DNA from: Paeniglutamicibacter sulfureus
GTDB lineage: Bacteria > Actinomycetota > Actinomycetes > Actinomycetales > Micrococcaceae
Length of the DNA: 64,000 nt
Direction: 5' to 3'
Assembly (NCBI RefSeq): GCF_030512175.1
Contig: NZ_JAULBL010000002.1
Span: 1,548,149 to 1,612,148, forward strand
The number at the start of each line of letters is the position of its first letter. Position 1 is the first letter of the stretch. A model generated the notes under the pieces. It was not told the origin of the DNA, searched no databases, and was given only the letters and a program-made list of their open reading frames with translations. A program made the position numbers and the translations under genes. Shown one piece after another: positions 25,417-34,037 of this stretch.

Positions 25417-26703
25417 CTAGGAAGACCCATGGTTCCGTCGGCCCCGATTCTTCAAGAATGAGAGCAATGGCAGGCCGGCACACGCCGTCAACCCCACCCA
25501 GATCCACATCGCCGGCTGAAGCCCGATGGCATCGCCCGCCAAACCGCCCACGATGCCAAGGACCGGCACCGGACCCATGGTGAAAACCAGCCGAAATCCC
25601 TGCTGTCGCCCCATCATCTCCTCCGGCGTGAACTTGGCCAGCAGGCCATAGGCGGTTGCGTTGTAGGAAACCATCAGCGCGTTGTAGAGCACCGAGTGGC
25701 AGATCACCAGCACGATGGCTCCGGCAGGGGCAAGTCCAGCCAGGGGAATCAACGCGACGGCCAGCGGCAGGAAGAGGATGGACAGCGCCAAGACCCTGTA
25801 CTCGCCCAGCTTTTCCACGAGCACTGGAACCACCAGGGAACCCAGCAATCCACCGACGGCAATGGTCGAGATGACCAGCCCAATGGTTTGGGGGCCGAAG
25901 CCCAGGACCTTGACGAAGTACAGCGTCTCCAACGCCGACCCGAACGCCAAGCCCATGCTGCTGATCGCGGAAGAGGCGACGAGGGCACGTATGGTGGGGT
26001 GCTTGAGGGTGAAGTCAAGCCCCTCACCGAAGGACTCCCTGAAGCCGACCCGCGCCGCCGTTTCGGCAGGGGGAGAGGTGTTCCCCGTCTTCTTGCGAAA
26101 GCCCCAAAGCAGGGTTCCCGCGGCGAGCAGGTTCGCTGCCCCGGCCACGATCAGGGTGAACGGTGCGGATATGACAGCGACCAGAACACCGGCCAACCCG
26201 GGGGAAATGATCCCCATCGAGGTTTCAACGGTTTCCTTGCGGGCAAAGGCCGTCGATGCCAGGTCTCGCCCCACGATGCCCGGTAGGGCGGATCCTGCGC
26301 CCATGCCCCACAACATGCCTGCCACTCCGACAAGGAATGAAACCAGCACCAACTGTGGGTAGGTCAAAGCACCCAACGACCAGCTCAGCGGCACCGAGAA
26401 AATCGCCAGCCCCGCCGCCAATTGGGCCCACATCATGGCCTTGATCCGATCTACGCGATCGAGCATGATCCCGGCCGGGATGGCCAGGAACAAAAAGGCG
26501 GCGGCCCCCGCGGCATTGAGCAGGCCGATCTGGGTTGCCGTGGCGTTCAGGGCGTAGATGGCGACCAGATCGTCGGCGACATTGAGGATGCCGGTGGCGA
26601 ACGCGCCGAACGCCACCGATCGCATCAGCACGCCAAAGCCGGGCTTGTTCCGCAATCGGGACAGCGACGCCGTGGCAGTCTCCGGGACCTGCCGCTCACT
26701 CAT
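25417..26703 (-). CDS. MFS transporter
   Basis: 428-aa major facilitator with about 12 hydrophobic segments, of the drug/macrolide-exporter-like branch (MFS_3/MefA type). The loop after the second helix reads GIMLDRVDRIKAMM, a degenerate motif A. The substrate cannot be deduced. ATG 26703 is chosen because AAAGGA lies 8 nt upstream; an ATG at 26712 overlaps that site. No regulator gene adjoins it. It is convergent with the paa operon. Confidence 0.82.
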   Translation of the reverse strand: MSERQVPETATASLSRLRNKPGFGVLMRSVAFGAFATGILNVADDLVAIYALNATATQIGLLNAAGAAAFLFLAIPAGIMLDRVDRIKAMMWAQLAAGLAIFSVPLSWSLGALTYPQLVLVSFLVGVAGMLWGMGAGSALPGIVGRDLASTAFARKETVETSMGIISPGLAGVLVAVISAPFTLIVAGAANLLAAGTLLWGFRKKTGNTSPPAETAARVGFRESFGEGLDFTLKHPTIRALVASSAISSMGLAFGSALETLYFVKVLGFGPQTIGLVISTIAVGGLLGSLVVPVLVEKLGEYRVLALSILFLPLAVALIPLAGLAPAGAIVLVICHSVLYNALMVSYNATAYGLLAKFTPEEMMGRQQGFRLVFTMGPVPVLGIVGGLAGDAIGLQPAMWIWVGLTACAGLPLLSFLKNRGRRNHGSS

Positions 26704-26898
26704 GGGGAACATCCTTTGTTGTCAGGGCATCTTCCTGCAGATGCTACCTGCCGGGTACAGCGAACCCATGCCCGCCGCCCAACCGCCGCGCCGTGGCCGA
26801 CTCCGCTTCGCCCTCCCACGCTCCCGGCAGCGGGCGCCATGGTGCCGGGACGTATGGCAATGGGTGTCGAGACCCGCAGGCGTGGCAAAGCCGGCCCG

Positions 26899-27960
26899 CT
26901 ATGGAACGCGGATCCAGTCGGCGCCGCCGGGCGCGCGGTGCCACGACTGCCGTGGACCGTCCCATTCACGCGCTACATCCGTGAGCCAGAAGGTGCTGTC
27001 GGGGTCCCAGCCGGCGATGACCGACGCCGTGTCGGTGTCCACGTCCAGGGCACGGCCCGCAAGGCCGAGATAGCCCTGGGTCGTCAGGTGCACGGCGTCC
27101 CACTCCTGTGCGACTCGTTCCCAGTCCGGGATCACCCAGGGCCCGTCGCGTCCGGTGCAGCGGAACCAGTCGTGCCGTCGGGAGGCGGTGACCTCGAGTG
27201 GATGGATGCGACACAGGGATACCCAGTCATCCGCGGCGCGGATCTCGAAGGTGCGCCCTACTCCGCGAACCGGGATGGCTGTCGCCTCGTCCCATCCAAA
27301 GTAGTCCTCCACGAGGTTGAACCCCGCCGGGACCTGCCCGACGGTGTGGACAAGCCCCTGCGGGATGGACCACCACTCCCCGGACCAGTTGGCGTGCAGG
27401 TCGCTCGGGCGTTCGCGCGCGGCCCGTTCCTCCTCGGCGCGTGCGTTGCAGGCCCACTTTGCCAGGGCTTGGCGCGGGTCCTTATCCAGCGGGGCTGGGT
27501 CATCCGGCGATCGCCAGTCGATGGCCCACTGTTCCCGCCGGCGAAGTCCTCCGTTGGACTGCAGCGCCAGTGCCTTCAGGACATGTTCCGCCAGGGACTC
27601 GAAGGCGGCTCGGACGGCTGGAAGCGTGGCGAGCTTGTCTTCCCCGGCTGGTTCCTGCCAGTACCTGGCGTTGGCTACCGCCCGCTCAAGGGCGGCCTGC
27701 AACGGGGCCTCGTCGAGATCGGTGAGGTCGAGGGTGGCAATTGCTGCTGCCAGCCGAGTGGGCGAGGCGGGAGAAGGGGGAACGACAGTGTTGTTGGAAC
27801 CATCCGCCAACATCACCCACGAAATCCCTCGCCCTGGGTCAAGGACATTGGCCAGCTCGAACACGGCATGCCGGATCTCCGGGTCAAGTTCCATCGCGAG
27901 TTCGAGACACATGCGCCTGGCCCTCGGTCCGCCAAGAAACGAGTCAATGTTTGGTTCCAT
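26899..27960 (-). CDS. Uncharacterised 353-aa protein
   Basis: Not recognised. A soluble, acidic protein rich in tryptophan, without signal peptide or membrane segments. The N-terminal 160 residues look helical; the rest contains many aromatic/WxxP-like segments (ANWSGEWWSIPQGLVHT, HDWFRCTGRDGPWVIPDWE), suggesting a beta-rich ligand-binding or structural domain. No catalytic motif stands out. AAGGAT precedes the ATG. It lies 56 bp downstream of the HSL-type esterase gene on the same strand and may be co-transcribed with it. The coding call rests on sustained codon bias and a good start; the function is unknown. Confidence 0.75.
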   Translation of the reverse strand: MEPNIDSFLGGPRARRMCLELAMELDPEIRHAVFELANVLDPGRGISWVMLADGSNNTVVPPSPASPTRLAAAIATLDLTDLDEAPLQAALERAVANARYWQEPAGEDKLATLPAVRAAFESLAEHVLKALALQSNGGLRRREQWAIDWRSPDDPAPLDKDPRQALAKWACNARAEEERAARERPSDLHANWSGEWWSIPQGLVHTVGQVPAGFNLVEDYFGWDEATAIPVRGVGRTFEIRAADDWVSLCRIHPLEVTASRRHDWFRCTGRDGPWVIPDWERVAQEWDAVHLTTQGYLGLAGRALDVDTDTASVIAGWDPDSTFWLTDVAREWDGPRQSWHRAPGGADWIRVP

Positions 27961-28016
27961 CGCTTCATCCTTGCATTTTCGCCGCCGCGGCGGGCAGGGC
28001 GTCGTGAATCCCGATG

Positions 28017-28955
28017 TCAGTCGGCCGGCGGAACGCTGCCGGGTGCCGTGAGAATGTCCTGTCCGCCGCGCAACAGCCGTGCCATGATCCGCCTGGCCTG
28101 CCGTCCCTCCGGGATTGGCAACAATGGATAGACATGCACCATGCCCGGGGCCTCGTGGAACTCGGTGGCCACACCGGCCGCACGCGCCTTGGAAACCAGC
28201 AGCTCGCAGTCCGGATGGGTGATGTCTCGGGTGCCGGCAAACACCGCGAGCGGACCGAGCCCGGCCATCTCACCGAACAACGGAGAGACGATCGGATTGT
28301 CCAACGGGAGTTCTCCACGCCAAAGTTCCACAGCGGCCCGCAGGCCGGGGCGGACCAGCCACGGGTCGTTCGGCTCGAGTGCGTCGATGACCGGATTACT
28401 CAGGCTCAGGTCCAGGGCCGGGGCGATCAGTACCGTGTGGGCGAGGGCCACGTGTGCATCGCGGAGCAGCAGTGCGGCGGCAAGCGCAATTTGGCCGCCG
28501 GCAGAGTCGCCGACAACCGACACGTTTTCCGCTCCGTCACTGGCTGCGAGGCGCTTGAGCAGGTCGGCGACCTGCGGGACCACCGTCGCGGCGGTTCCCT
28601 GCGGCGCCAGCGGGTAGATGGGGACCAGCACCCGGGAACCGGTGGTGGCGGCGAGTTCGGCGACAAGTTGCCAATGCTGAAGGGCAATCTGGTTGATCCA
28701 GGCCCCTCCGTGGACATAAACGATCTGTCCCCGTGGCTCCGCACCGGAGGGGAAAACCGTGTAGAGGGGCCATCCGTGATCTTGGTCCACGCTGACGCCC
28801 ACGCCGCGGGGGAGAATGCGCGGGGGTCCATAGGGGCGGGGGCGCAATCGCCGCGCTGCTACCAGATCGGAAGTCGCCTGGGCGCTGGCGAAGCGGCGCC
28901 GGTATCCGAGCGCGGTCAAGATCGGCGGCATCATCCGACTGGCAAGACTGGGCAC
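28017..28955 (-). CDS. Alpha/beta hydrolase, hormone-sensitive-lipase-type esterase
   Basis: 312-aa esterase of the HSL (bacterial family IV) group. The oxyanion motif HGGAW, the YPLAP segment, the nucleophile elbow GDSAGGQ, the acid residue in GTRDITHPD and the catalytic histidine in MVHVYP are all visible in order. Such enzymes hydrolyse short-chain esters; the natural substrate is unknown. The GTG start at 28955 follows AAGGAG by 6 nt. No signal peptide. It may form a transcription unit with the unknown 353-aa gene downstream. A G-quadruplex motif lies about 100 bp upstream. Confidence 0.88.
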   Translation of the reverse strand: MPSLASRMMPPILTALGYRRRFASAQATSDLVAARRLRPRPYGPPRILPRGVGVSVDQDHGWPLYTVFPSGAEPRGQIVYVHGGAWINQIALQHWQLVAELAATTGSRVLVPIYPLAPQGTAATVVPQVADLLKRLAASDGAENVSVVGDSAGGQIALAAALLLRDAHVALAHTVLIAPALDLSLSNPVIDALEPNDPWLVRPGLRAAVELWRGELPLDNPIVSPLFGEMAGLGPLAVFAGTRDITHPDCELLVSKARAAGVATEFHEAPGMVHVYPLLPIPEGRQARRIMARLLRGGQDILTAPGSVPPAD

Positions 28956-29054
28956 GGCGCACTCCTTGGCGGGATGGGGAACTGCTGCCTCGCTGCTTCC
29001 CGAGGCGCAGTCCGGCGCCGGTCACAGCCGACATACCGAACGTACCACCGGTGC

Positions 29055-29079
29055 GGGGCGCGGGGCGTGGGGCGCGGGG
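29055..29079 (+). other. G-quadruplex motif, four runs of four guanines
   Basis: Four GGGG runs at 29055-29058, 29062-29065, 29069-29072 and 29076-29079, separated by three 3-nt loops (CGC, CGT, CGC). It lies between the Lrp gene stop and the esterase start, on the strand that is template for both genes. Confidence 0.7.
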
Positions 29080-29114
29080 ATTGGCCGGTGGCCGGGAATT
29101 GTGCCCGGGGCGGA

Positions 29115-29564
29115 TCAGCGGGTGTCGACGTCCTCGAAGATCAGGAAGGTCTGGGTGTCCAGCACCCCTGGCATGGATTGCAGCTGGTCGAAGATAACCC
29201 GTCGCAGATCGACATTGTCCCGCGCCCTGACCAGGAGAATTACGTCGAAGTTGCCGCCGACCAAGCCCACGTGGTGCACCTCGGGCATTGCGGCGAGCCG
29301 CTCGCGCATCTCCCGCCAAGAGTGCTGGCGCAGTTTCAGGGTCACGTAGGCGCTGGCGCGCAGGCCCGCGCGAAGCGGGTCGACAACCGCGGTGTACCGG
29401 GTGATGACCCCTTCGTCCTGCAGGCGGTTGATTCGGGAATAGGCATGCGCGCGGGAGACGTGGACCTTTTGCGCGACAGTGGTCACCGATTGGCGGCCGT
29501 CCTTGGTGAGCTCCTCCAGAATGCGCCGATCCACCTCATCCAGACGAACCGAGGGAGTCTCCAT
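29115..29564 (-). CDS. Lrp/AsnC-family regulator of the keto-acid dehydrogenase operon
   Basis: 149-aa Lrp/AsnC protein. An N-terminal winged helix-turn-helix (VDRRILEELTKDGRQSVTTV, then VSRAHAYSRINRL) is followed by the RAM ligand-binding domain with GLVGGNFDVILLVRARD. Lrp-type regulators sense amino acids, and BkdR members activate or repress branched-chain keto-acid dehydrogenase genes. This gene is divergent from the E1alpha-E1beta-E2 operon with an A/T-rich control region of about 215 bp between them, so it is very probably its regulator. ATG 29564 is chosen because AAAGAGG lies 7 nt upstream; an upstream in-frame start at 29600 lacks a site. Confidence 0.9.
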   Translation of the reverse strand: METPSVRLDEVDRRILEELTKDGRQSVTTVAQKVHVSRAHAYSRINRLQDEGVITRYTAVVDPLRAGLRASAYVTLKLRQHSWREMRERLAAMPEVHHVGLVGGNFDVILLVRARDNVDLRRVIFDQLQSMPGVLDTQTFLIFEDVDTR

Positions 29565-29780
29565 CAAATGCCTCTTTCCACTTTGTCCAAAAACCGGCAT
29601 GTAGCGACGGTCACACTTTCAATCCGTCTCCAAGAATAACGATCCCATGCGCAGTTTTCCAGAATAGTCCAAGAAGCTGGATACATTTCATCGAAAATAC
29701 CGATACTTAAGGCAAGAACTGACGCAACTACGGGCTGGCCCGACGCCCGCGTCCCACCGCACACCAGAAAGGCGTGACCC
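29565..29780. promoter_or_regulatory. A/T-rich divergent control region of the Lrp gene and the dehydrogenase operon
   Basis: A 216-bp gap markedly richer in A/T than its surroundings, for example AATACCGATACTTAAGG near 29697-29713 and an A-rich stretch near 29690. Lrp-family proteins bind such degenerate A/T-rich sites. No single palindrome stands out. Confidence 0.45.
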
Positions 29781-30950
29781 GTGACAAACACCGAAGCGCG
29801 CGAAGCAATTGAGCAGGTGAGCAGCAAGTTCGGGATTACACCCGAGGACTACATGCTGCCCGCGCGAACCGAAATCCACATGCTTGACATCAACGGCAAG
29901 CTGCACCCGGCCGGGGAGCAGGGTGCGGAGCCCGGTCACGAATACCCGTTGCCCAGCCCCAAGGCCCTGGTGGATGCGTACGAACAGTTGGTCATCGGAC
30001 GCCGCGTCAATGACCAGAACTCCGCTCTGGTGCGCCAGGGCCGCATGGCCGTCTATCCTTCCAGCCATGGTCAGGAAGCCGCCCAGGTTGCCGCCGCCTT
30101 GTGCCTCGGGGAGGACGACTGGATGTTCCCCACCTACCGGGACACCGTGGCCGTCATGGCCAAGGGAGTGGCGCCCATGGAGGTGATGGCAGGGTTCCGC
30201 GGGGACTGGCACAGCGGATACGACCCCAAGCAGTACAAGGTCTCCATCCAGTCCACCCCGCTGACCACGCAGCTGTTGCACGCGGTGGGCGTCGCCCACG
30301 CCGCCAAGCTGCGCGGCGAGGACACGGTCGTCATGGCCATGTGCGGCGACGGGGCAACCAGCGAAGGCGACTTCCACGAGGCCCTGAACTTTGCCGCGGT
30401 CTTCAACCTGCCCGTCATTTTCTTCGTGCAGAACAACCAATACGCGATCTCCGTTCCGCTCTCCCAGCAGTCGGTGGCCCCGTCCCTGGCACACAAGGCG
30501 GTCGGCTACGGCATGGCCGGCGAGCGCGTCGACGGCAACGACCTGGTGGCGCTGTTGGCGGTCCTGGGACGCGCGGTGCGCCTGGCCCGCGAGGGCAACG
30601 GCCCGCTGCTGGTCGAGGCCCACACCTACCGGATGCAGGCACACACCAACGCCGACGACGCCACCCGCTACCGCGAAGACGCGGAGGTGCAGGGTTGGAT
30701 GGCCAAGGACCCGGTCACCCGGATGCGCAGCTATCTCCAGGAGGCAGGCCTGCTGCCCGAGGCCACCGAAGCGCGGATCACCGCAAGTGCCGAAGCAGTG
30801 GCGCAGTCGCTGCGCGACGGCATGAACTCGGAAAACACCCCGGATCCGGCCGACCTCTTCGCCCACGTCTATTCCACGCCCACCACCCAATTGTCCGAGC
30901 AGGCAGCACTGCTCGCCGACGAACTCGCCCGCGAGGAGGACGCAAAATGA
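29781..30950 (+). CDS. bkdA: 2-oxo acid dehydrogenase E1 alpha subunit (branched-chain type)
   Basis: 389-aa thiamine-diphosphate-dependent E1 alpha subunit. The TPP/Mg motif is GDGATSEGDFHEALNFAA followed by VQNNQYAIS, and the phosphorylation-loop-like region RMQAHTNADDATRYR is typical. Together with E1 beta and E2 it decarboxylates branched-chain 2-oxo acids (from Val, Leu, Ile) or pyruvate. The Lrp regulator and operon layout favour branched-chain substrates, but sequence alone does not settle this. GTG 29781 follows GAAAGG by 8 nt. It overlaps the E1 beta start (ATGA). Confidence 0.88.
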   Translation: MTNTEAREAIEQVSSKFGITPEDYMLPARTEIHMLDINGKLHPAGEQGAEPGHEYPLPSPKALVDAYEQLVIGRRVNDQNSALVRQGRMAVYPSSHGQEAAQVAAALCLGEDDWMFPTYRDTVAVMAKGVAPMEVMAGFRGDWHSGYDPKQYKVSIQSTPLTTQLLHAVGVAHAAKLRGEDTVVMAMCGDGATSEGDFHEALNFAAVFNLPVIFFVQNNQYAISVPLSQQSVAPSLAHKAVGYGMAGERVDGNDLVALLAVLGRAVRLAREGNGPLLVEAHTYRMQAHTNADDATRYREDAEVQGWMAKDPVTRMRSYLQEAGLLPEATEARITASAEAVAQSLRDGMNSENTPDPADLFAHVYSTPTTQLSEQAALLADELAREEDAK

Positions 30951-32041
30951 GCGCCACGGCAACCACGGCTTCGGCCGCCAACGTCAGTGCTGCCACGGCA
31001 GCCGCCGCTGCACGCACCGCAGAGACCGGAACCCAGCCGGTGACCTTCGCCAAGGCGCTGAACACCGCACTGGCAGACTCCATGGCACGGGAGGATTCGG
31101 TCCTGGTCTTCGGCGAGGACGTCGGGGTCCTCGGCGGGGTCTTCCGCATCACCGACGGGCTGACCAAGCGCTTCGGCACCCAGCGCTGCTTCGACACGCC
31201 CCTGGCCGAATCGGGCATTGTCGGCATGGCCATCGGCATGGCCATGAACGGCATGCGCCCGGTCATCGAAATGCAGTTCGATGCCTTTGCCTACCCGGCC
31301 TTCGAGCAGATCGCCTCTCACGTGGCCAAGATGCACAACCGGACCAAGGGCAGGATGGCGCTGCCGATGGTCATCCGCATCCCCTACGCCGGCGGCATCG
31401 GGGGAGTGGAGCACCACTGCGACTCCTCCGAAAGCTACTACGCGCACACCCCTGGACTGAAGGTGTTCACCCCGGCCACCGTCGGGGACGCGTACCTGAT
31501 GCTGCGCGAAGCCATCGACTCCCCGGACCCGGTCATCTTCATGGAACCCAAGAAGCTGTACTGGACCAAGGAACAGGTCGACCTGGACGCCCTGCGGCTC
31601 TCGCACGAGACCGCCGCAGTACCCCCGACCGAGGGACGGGCCGCCGTCGCGCGCACCGGAACCGACGCCACACTGATTGCCTACGGTCCCTCGGTGTCCA
31701 CCGCCATGGCCGCCGCGGAGGCCGCAGCACTGGAGGGCCGCAGCCTCGAGGTCATCGACGTACGCACCATCGTGCCGCTGGATGACGCAACGATCTGCGC
31801 ATCGGTGCGCAAGACCGGACGGGCGGTGGTCATCGCCGAGGCACCTGGCTTCGCCTCGGTATCCAGCGAAATCGTCGCGCGGATCCAGGAACGGTGCTTC
31901 CACTCGCTGGCCGCCCCGGTGCTGCGCGTGACCGGGTTCGACACCCCGTACCCTGCACCAAAACTGGAAAAGTACTACTTGCCATCCGTGGACCGCATCC
32001 TGGATGCCGTGGATGCGTTGCAATGGGAGGAAAAGGCATGA
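30947..32041 (+). CDS. bkdB: 2-oxo acid dehydrogenase E1 beta subunit
   Basis: 364-aa E1 beta subunit, forming the alpha2beta2 decarboxylase with the upstream product. The transketolase pyrimidine domain has VFGEDVGVLGGVF and EMQFDAFAYPAFEQI, and the C-terminal transketolase domain has VIDVRTIVPLD. An alanine-rich N-terminal extension of about 25 residues precedes the conserved domain. ATGA overlaps at both ends show tight coupling with E1 alpha and E2. Confidence 0.9.
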   Translation: MSATATTASAANVSAATAAAAARTAETGTQPVTFAKALNTALADSMAREDSVLVFGEDVGVLGGVFRITDGLTKRFGTQRCFDTPLAESGIVGMAIGMAMNGMRPVIEMQFDAFAYPAFEQIASHVAKMHNRTKGRMALPMVIRIPYAGGIGGVEHHCDSSESYYAHTPGLKVFTPATVGDAYLMLREAIDSPDPVIFMEPKKLYWTKEQVDLDALRLSHETAAVPPTEGRAAVARTGTDATLIAYGPSVSTAMAAAEAAALEGRSLEVIDVRTIVPLDDATICASVRKTGRAVVIAEAPGFASVSSEIVARIQERCFHSLAAPVLRVTGFDTPYPAPKLEKYYLPSVDRILDAVDALQWEEKA

Positions 32042-33474
32042 GCGTGAAAACCTTTTTGCTGCCGGACCTCGGCGAGGGCCTGGCCGAGGCCGAGCTGGTG
32101 AAGTGGCTGGTCTCCGTCGGAGACACCATCGTCATCGACCAGCCCATCGCGGAAGTCGAAACCGCGAAGTCCATGGTGGAAGTGCCCAGCCCCTACGCCG
32201 GAACCGTGCATGAGCTCCATGGCAGGGTCGGCGAGATGGTCTTGGTCGATGCCCCGCTGTTCTCCGTGCTCGAGGAAGGCGCCACGGCGCCGGCCGCCGC
32301 CCCTGCGCCCCGGCCCACCACGCCGGTGCGCGAAGTCGCCCAGAGCTACAGGGAGGAGGAACAGGCAGGCGCCAAGGAGCCCGCTGCCGAAGGCTCGGGC
32401 AACGTGCTCATCGGCTACGGAACCCCGGACGGACTCTCCGCCAAGGCGCGCAAGCGCCGCCCGCGCTCCGGCCCGGCCGAAGCCACCGCCCCTGCGATCC
32501 CGGAACGGCCAGAGGTTGCCGAGCCAAGAATCGCCCCGCTGGTCATCTCACCCTTGGTCCGGAAGCTCGCCAGGGACCGCGGCATCGACATAGCCACGGT
32601 CACCGGCAGCGGTGCCAACGGCCTGATCCTGCGCTCCGACATCGAGGCAGCCGGCGTGGCCGCGCCAGTGCCGGAACCCGGTTCCACCCCGGAGCCCGCC
32701 GCTGCACCGGTGGCGGCCGCTCCTGCCGCCCCCGCGAACCGGGGCGAACTCGACGCGCGTTCGGGCCTGGCAATTTCCTCCAGGACCCCGATCAGCGGCG
32801 TGCGCAAGACCATCGCCCAGGCCATGGCCCGATCCCGGAGCGAAATTCCCGAGGCGACGGTGTGGGTGGACGTGGATGCGACGAACCTGCTGCAGATGCG
32901 TGCGGCGATGAAGTCCACCGACCCGGAGAACACCCCGGGAATCCTGGCATTCATTGCCCGTTTCGTGGTGGCGGGACTGCAAAAGTACCCTGCGCTGAAC
33001 ACCCGTCTTGAGCACAACGCCCAAGGGGACGCCGAGATCATCGGCTTTGACGGGATCAACCTGGGCATCGCGGCGCAGACAGATCGTGGTCTGATGGTTC
33101 CGGCCATCCGCAATGCCCAGCAGCTCAGTGCCCGCGGCCTGCATGCCGAACTGGCCCGGCTCACCGAGGTCACCCGTTCGGGCAAGGCCACGATCGCCGA
33201 GCTCACCAGCGGCACGTTCACGCTCAACAACTACGGGGTCTTCGGTGTCGACGGTTCGGCCGCCATCATCAACTACCCGGAGGTCGCGATCCTGGGGGTC
33301 GGACGGATCATTGACAAGCCGTGGGTCGTTGACGGCGAGCTGGCGGTTCGCAAGGTCACCGAGCTCACGCTGGCCTTCGACCACCGGGTCTGCGACGGGG
33401 GCACGGCGGCAGGATTCCTGCGCTTCGTAGCCGACGCCATGGAAAACCCGGCATCGGTGCTCGCCGACCTGTAG
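32038..33474 (+). CDS. bkdC: Dihydrolipoamide acyltransferase E2 (branched-chain type)
   Basis: 478-aa E2 core protein. One lipoyl domain (residues 1-77) with lipoyl-lysine K44 in VETAKSMVEV; an Ala/Pro linker; a peripheral subunit-binding domain (ISPLVRKLARDRGIDIATVTGSG); a second Ala/Pro linker; then the catalytic acyltransferase domain ending with LAFDHRVCDGGTAAGF, where the histidine and aspartate are catalytic. The SGNVLIGYGT insert after the first linker is common in actinobacterial branched-chain E2. No E3 gene follows, so a shared dihydrolipoamide dehydrogenase must be used. A strong terminator closes the operon. Confidence 0.92.
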   Translation: MSVKTFLLPDLGEGLAEAELVKWLVSVGDTIVIDQPIAEVETAKSMVEVPSPYAGTVHELHGRVGEMVLVDAPLFSVLEEGATAPAAAPAPRPTTPVREVAQSYREEEQAGAKEPAAEGSGNVLIGYGTPDGLSAKARKRRPRSGPAEATAPAIPERPEVAEPRIAPLVISPLVRKLARDRGIDIATVTGSGANGLILRSDIEAAGVAAPVPEPGSTPEPAAAPVAAAPAAPANRGELDARSGLAISSRTPISGVRKTIAQAMARSRSEIPEATVWVDVDATNLLQMRAAMKSTDPENTPGILAFIARFVVAGLQKYPALNTRLEHNAQGDAEIIGFDGINLGIAAQTDRGLMVPAIRNAQQLSARGLHAELARLTEVTRSGKATIAELTSGTFTLNNYGVFGVDGSAAIINYPEVAILGVGRIIDKPWVVDGELAVRKVTELTLAFDHRVCDGGTAAGFLRFVADAMENPASVLADL

Positions 33475-33500
33475 GGGAGGTGCAGCAACCTGCGGCGAAA

Positions 33501-33551
33501 CGAGGGCCCGCGGCAACAGGATCTTGATGAACCTGTTGCCGCGGGCGCTCG
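33501..33551 (+). terminator. Terminator of the dehydrogenase operon
   Basis: 20-bp stem with one mismatch (33501-33520 with 33532-33551, 11-nt loop), 27 bp past the E2 stop codon. Confidence 0.85.
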
Positions 33552-33686
33552 TGCATGTGCAGCGGCTCCAGTGGAAGCGGATGCCGGGAGAGCGATAGCG
33601 TTCCGAACCCGCTTTGGCTGGCTGACGTGTTGTTCTGTTTCCCCGCCCCCCTATTGAAAGGGGCGTCGACCTACTATCCTGATGCC

Positions 33687-33887
33687 ATGGACAAGCTACC
33701 TGCTGAATACGAGCACTACCTTGTAGGCAAAGACGAACTCCACGTGGAAACCGTGATGCCGATTTTCAAGGAATCAATGGCCGAAGGCAAATACGGCGTT
33801 CACATCCGCGGGCTAGGGGGCCACTCGGAACAAGCCTTCGTGGACGAGAACGTCCCCTTCGGCAAGATCAAGATCACCGTCCCCTAG
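33687..33887 (+). CDS. Small uncharacterised protein, 66 aa
   Basis: Acidic, soluble protein of 66 residues with no membrane segment or cysteines. The composition and codon use look coding; the middle contains EGKYGVHIRGLGGHSEQAFVD. The function is not recognised. ATG 33687 has no clear ribosome-binding site; a TACTAT -10-like box ends 9 nt upstream, so it may be leaderless or nearly so. It stands alone between two hairpins (33501-33551 and 33915-33957). Confidence 0.6.
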   Translation: MDKLPAEYEHYLVGKDELHVETVMPIFKESMAEGKYGVHIRGLGGHSEQAFVDENVPFGKIKITVP

Positions 33888-33914
33888 CACCGGCCCCTTT
33901 GGGCCATGCAACAG

Positions 33915-33957
33915 AGTTCCCCGGGAACCGGCGATCGGTCCCCGGGGACTTGATTTT
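33915..33957 (+). terminator. Terminator hairpin with T-tract
   Basis: Imperfect 15-bp stem (33915-33929 with 33937-33951, built on CCCCGGG) followed by TTGATTTT, a short U-run, just past the 66-aa gene. Confidence 0.65.
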
Positions 33958-34037
33958 GCCCGGGTGCCTTTTCGTGCAGAATGTGGATAGCACCGAAACA
34001 CCGGCTGTGACCGGCACCGAGAAAGTGGGATCCCGCC

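Noticed and set aside
33654-33677. Full -35/-10 promoter for the 66-aa gene (TTGAAA...TACTAT)
   Set aside because: Spacer of 12 bp is too short; only the -10-like box remains plausible.
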